A stretch of 64,000 nt of DNA from Acaryochloris sp. CCMEE 5410 (lineage in GTDB: Bacteria > Cyanobacteriota > Cyanobacteriia > Thermosynechococcales > Thermosynechococcaceae): assembly GCF_000238775.2 (NCBI RefSeq), contig NZ_AFEJ02000001.1:3720001-3784000 (forward strand). The letters run 5' to 3'. How positions within the stretch are numbered: position 1 is the stretch's first letter; every line of letters begins with the position of its first letter. The position numbers were made by a program, and so were the translations under genes. Below are positions 63,077-64,000 of the stretch, piece after piece. The notes beneath the pieces are model-generated. The model did no database searches. It saw only the letters and a list, made by a program, of their open reading frames with translations, and had not been told where the DNA came from.

Positions 63077-64000
63077 AATGCACATTCAAACCCTTGATCA
63101 TTGGCAACATTCTCACGACTTCTCGGTTGATCAGAATCAAGCGGAGAAAAATACCAAGATTGTGATGCTCATTACCGCAGCCACGATGATTGCTGAGATT
63201 ACAGCGGGTACTATTTTGGGGTCGATGGCCCTGTTGGCGGATGGCTGGCACATGGCCACTCACGTCGCAGCATTCGGCATCACCGTGTTTGCATATCGCT
63301 ATGCTCGTCGACATGCTACCGATGCGAGATACACCTTTGGTACGGGCAAAGTCAGTGTACTGGGCGGGTTTGCCAGTGCTGTTGCGCTGGCGGTTATCGC
63401 GTTTGTAATGGCATTTGAATCAGTCGGTCGGTTTTTCCAACCCCAGGCGATTCAGTTTAACGAGGCCATTGGAGTCGCCATGCTTGGATTAATGGTCAAT
63501 TTAGTGAGTGCCTGGTTACTCCACGATGATCGTGGCTGTGGCCATGATCATCATGGCAGTCATAGTCACGACCATCATGCGGATCACAATCTTCGGGCTG
63601 CCTATGTACACGTTTTAGCGGATGCCCTCACCTCAGTTTTGGCCATCATTGCCTTATTTGCAGGGAAGTTCCTAGGTTGGATCTGGCTGGATGCCGCAAT
63701 GGGAATAGTGGGTGCCGGAGTCATCACTAAATGGGCCTCCGACTTGGTGAGAGAAACGGGTTCAATCTTGCTGGATGGCGGAATTGATAAGCGCATCAAG
63801 CAGGATATTTTAAACGCCATTGAAGACGATGCGGATAATCGTGTGGTCTGGCGTGTTAGCCAAAAGCATCTCTCTACAACTGTTTCGCTAGTAACCCACT
63901 ATCCGCAAGCGCCAGAGTATTACAAGCGCCTCCTCAGCCAGATTCCATCTCTTGCTCATGTTCTTATTGAGGTCAATCCCTGTCATGGTGAACCTTGTTT
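63077..64000 (+). CDS. Cation diffusion facilitator (DmeF-like), C-terminus beyond window
   Basis: At least 308 codons from ATG 63077. Six membrane segments are visible. The metal site is HxxxD-type: LLADGWHMATHVAAFG in segment 2 and HVLADALTSVLAIIALFAG in segment 5. A His-rich loop lies between (GHDHHGSHSHDHHADH). The extended GWHMATH motif and His-containing N-terminus (DHWQHSHDF) fit the DmeF group, which exports cobalt, nickel or zinc using the proton gradient. Its position beside a zinc-binding lipoprotein suggests balance between import and export. The end is cut by the window. Confidence 0.9.

Overview
The window is cyanobacterial chromosome. It carries a CcmM-type carbonic anhydrase with a RubisCO-small-subunit-like domain, a KaiB-fold protein, a Ycf33/DUF751 protein, a DUF3386 protein, a cyanobacterial-type PilT and many GCGATCGC (HIP1) octamers. 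Gene content and the load of insertion sequences fit Acaryochloris or a relative, but that is inference.

Bases 1-20341 form a zinc-starvation island. Four 17-19 bp palindromes of the Fur/Zur 7-1-7 type (core TGATAATnATTATCA) lie at 2096, 6211, 14892 and 16374, each upstream of genes tied to zinc economy. Leftward units are DUF1636 - Crp/Fnr regulator - WD40 protein, and thrS - SgcJ-like protein - hisI - short CcmM-like protein. Rightward units are folE - COG0523 GTPase - CobW-like P-loop protein - two metallophosphoesterase-like proteins, then a His-rich COG0523 GTPase, then hemB - znuA - znuC - znuB. Several members are paralogues with altered metal ligands: HisI lacks one zinc Cys, HemB is the Asp (non-zinc) type, and both metallophosphoesterases have degraded metal sites. 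The COG0523 and hemB-znu units are separated from the folE unit by about 4.6 kb (10.3-14.9 kb) of leftward toxin-antitoxin and small-gene modules (HigBA, HicAB, DUF433/DUF5615, an orphan antitoxin). These are interleaved with palindromes and with broken duplicates of the neighbouring metallophosphoesterase and COG0523 genes.

Bases 20.3-34 kb are mostly housekeeping or single genes: aldehyde dehydrogenase, a possible GIDE-like membrane protein, a macrodomain protein, a lipoprotein, gyrA, DUF3386, wecB, pilT, a KaiB-domain fusion and a HAD hydrolase. At 35-40 kb one M50 protease-TPR gene has been cut into three pieces by an ISAzo13-like element and an ISAs1 element; the ISAs1 copy has perfect 19 bp ends and a 10 bp target duplication. 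A MITE-like element at 40342 follows.

Bases 40.6-52.9 kb hold ddl, two DUF3592 proteins, a PBP4-type carboxypeptidase, a SUKH protein, a tetR-SDR-membrane protein unit, a YHS protein, a TPR gene beside an ISL3 remnant, rbfA-nagZ, a DUF751 gene, an adenine methylase and a small secreted repeat protein. Bases 53.2-58.9 kb encode one giant extracellular phosphatase (two alkaline phosphatase domains, a phytase-like domain with a nested GDPD domain, RTX repeats) split by a single in-frame TAA and preceded by a Pho-box-like repeat.

The right end returns to zinc. An IS66 element (60015-61565) has inserted, with an 8 bp target duplication, inside a Zur-like operator that stood directly in front of a second znuA. 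That gene is followed by a DmeF-like cation diffusion facilitator that runs off the window.
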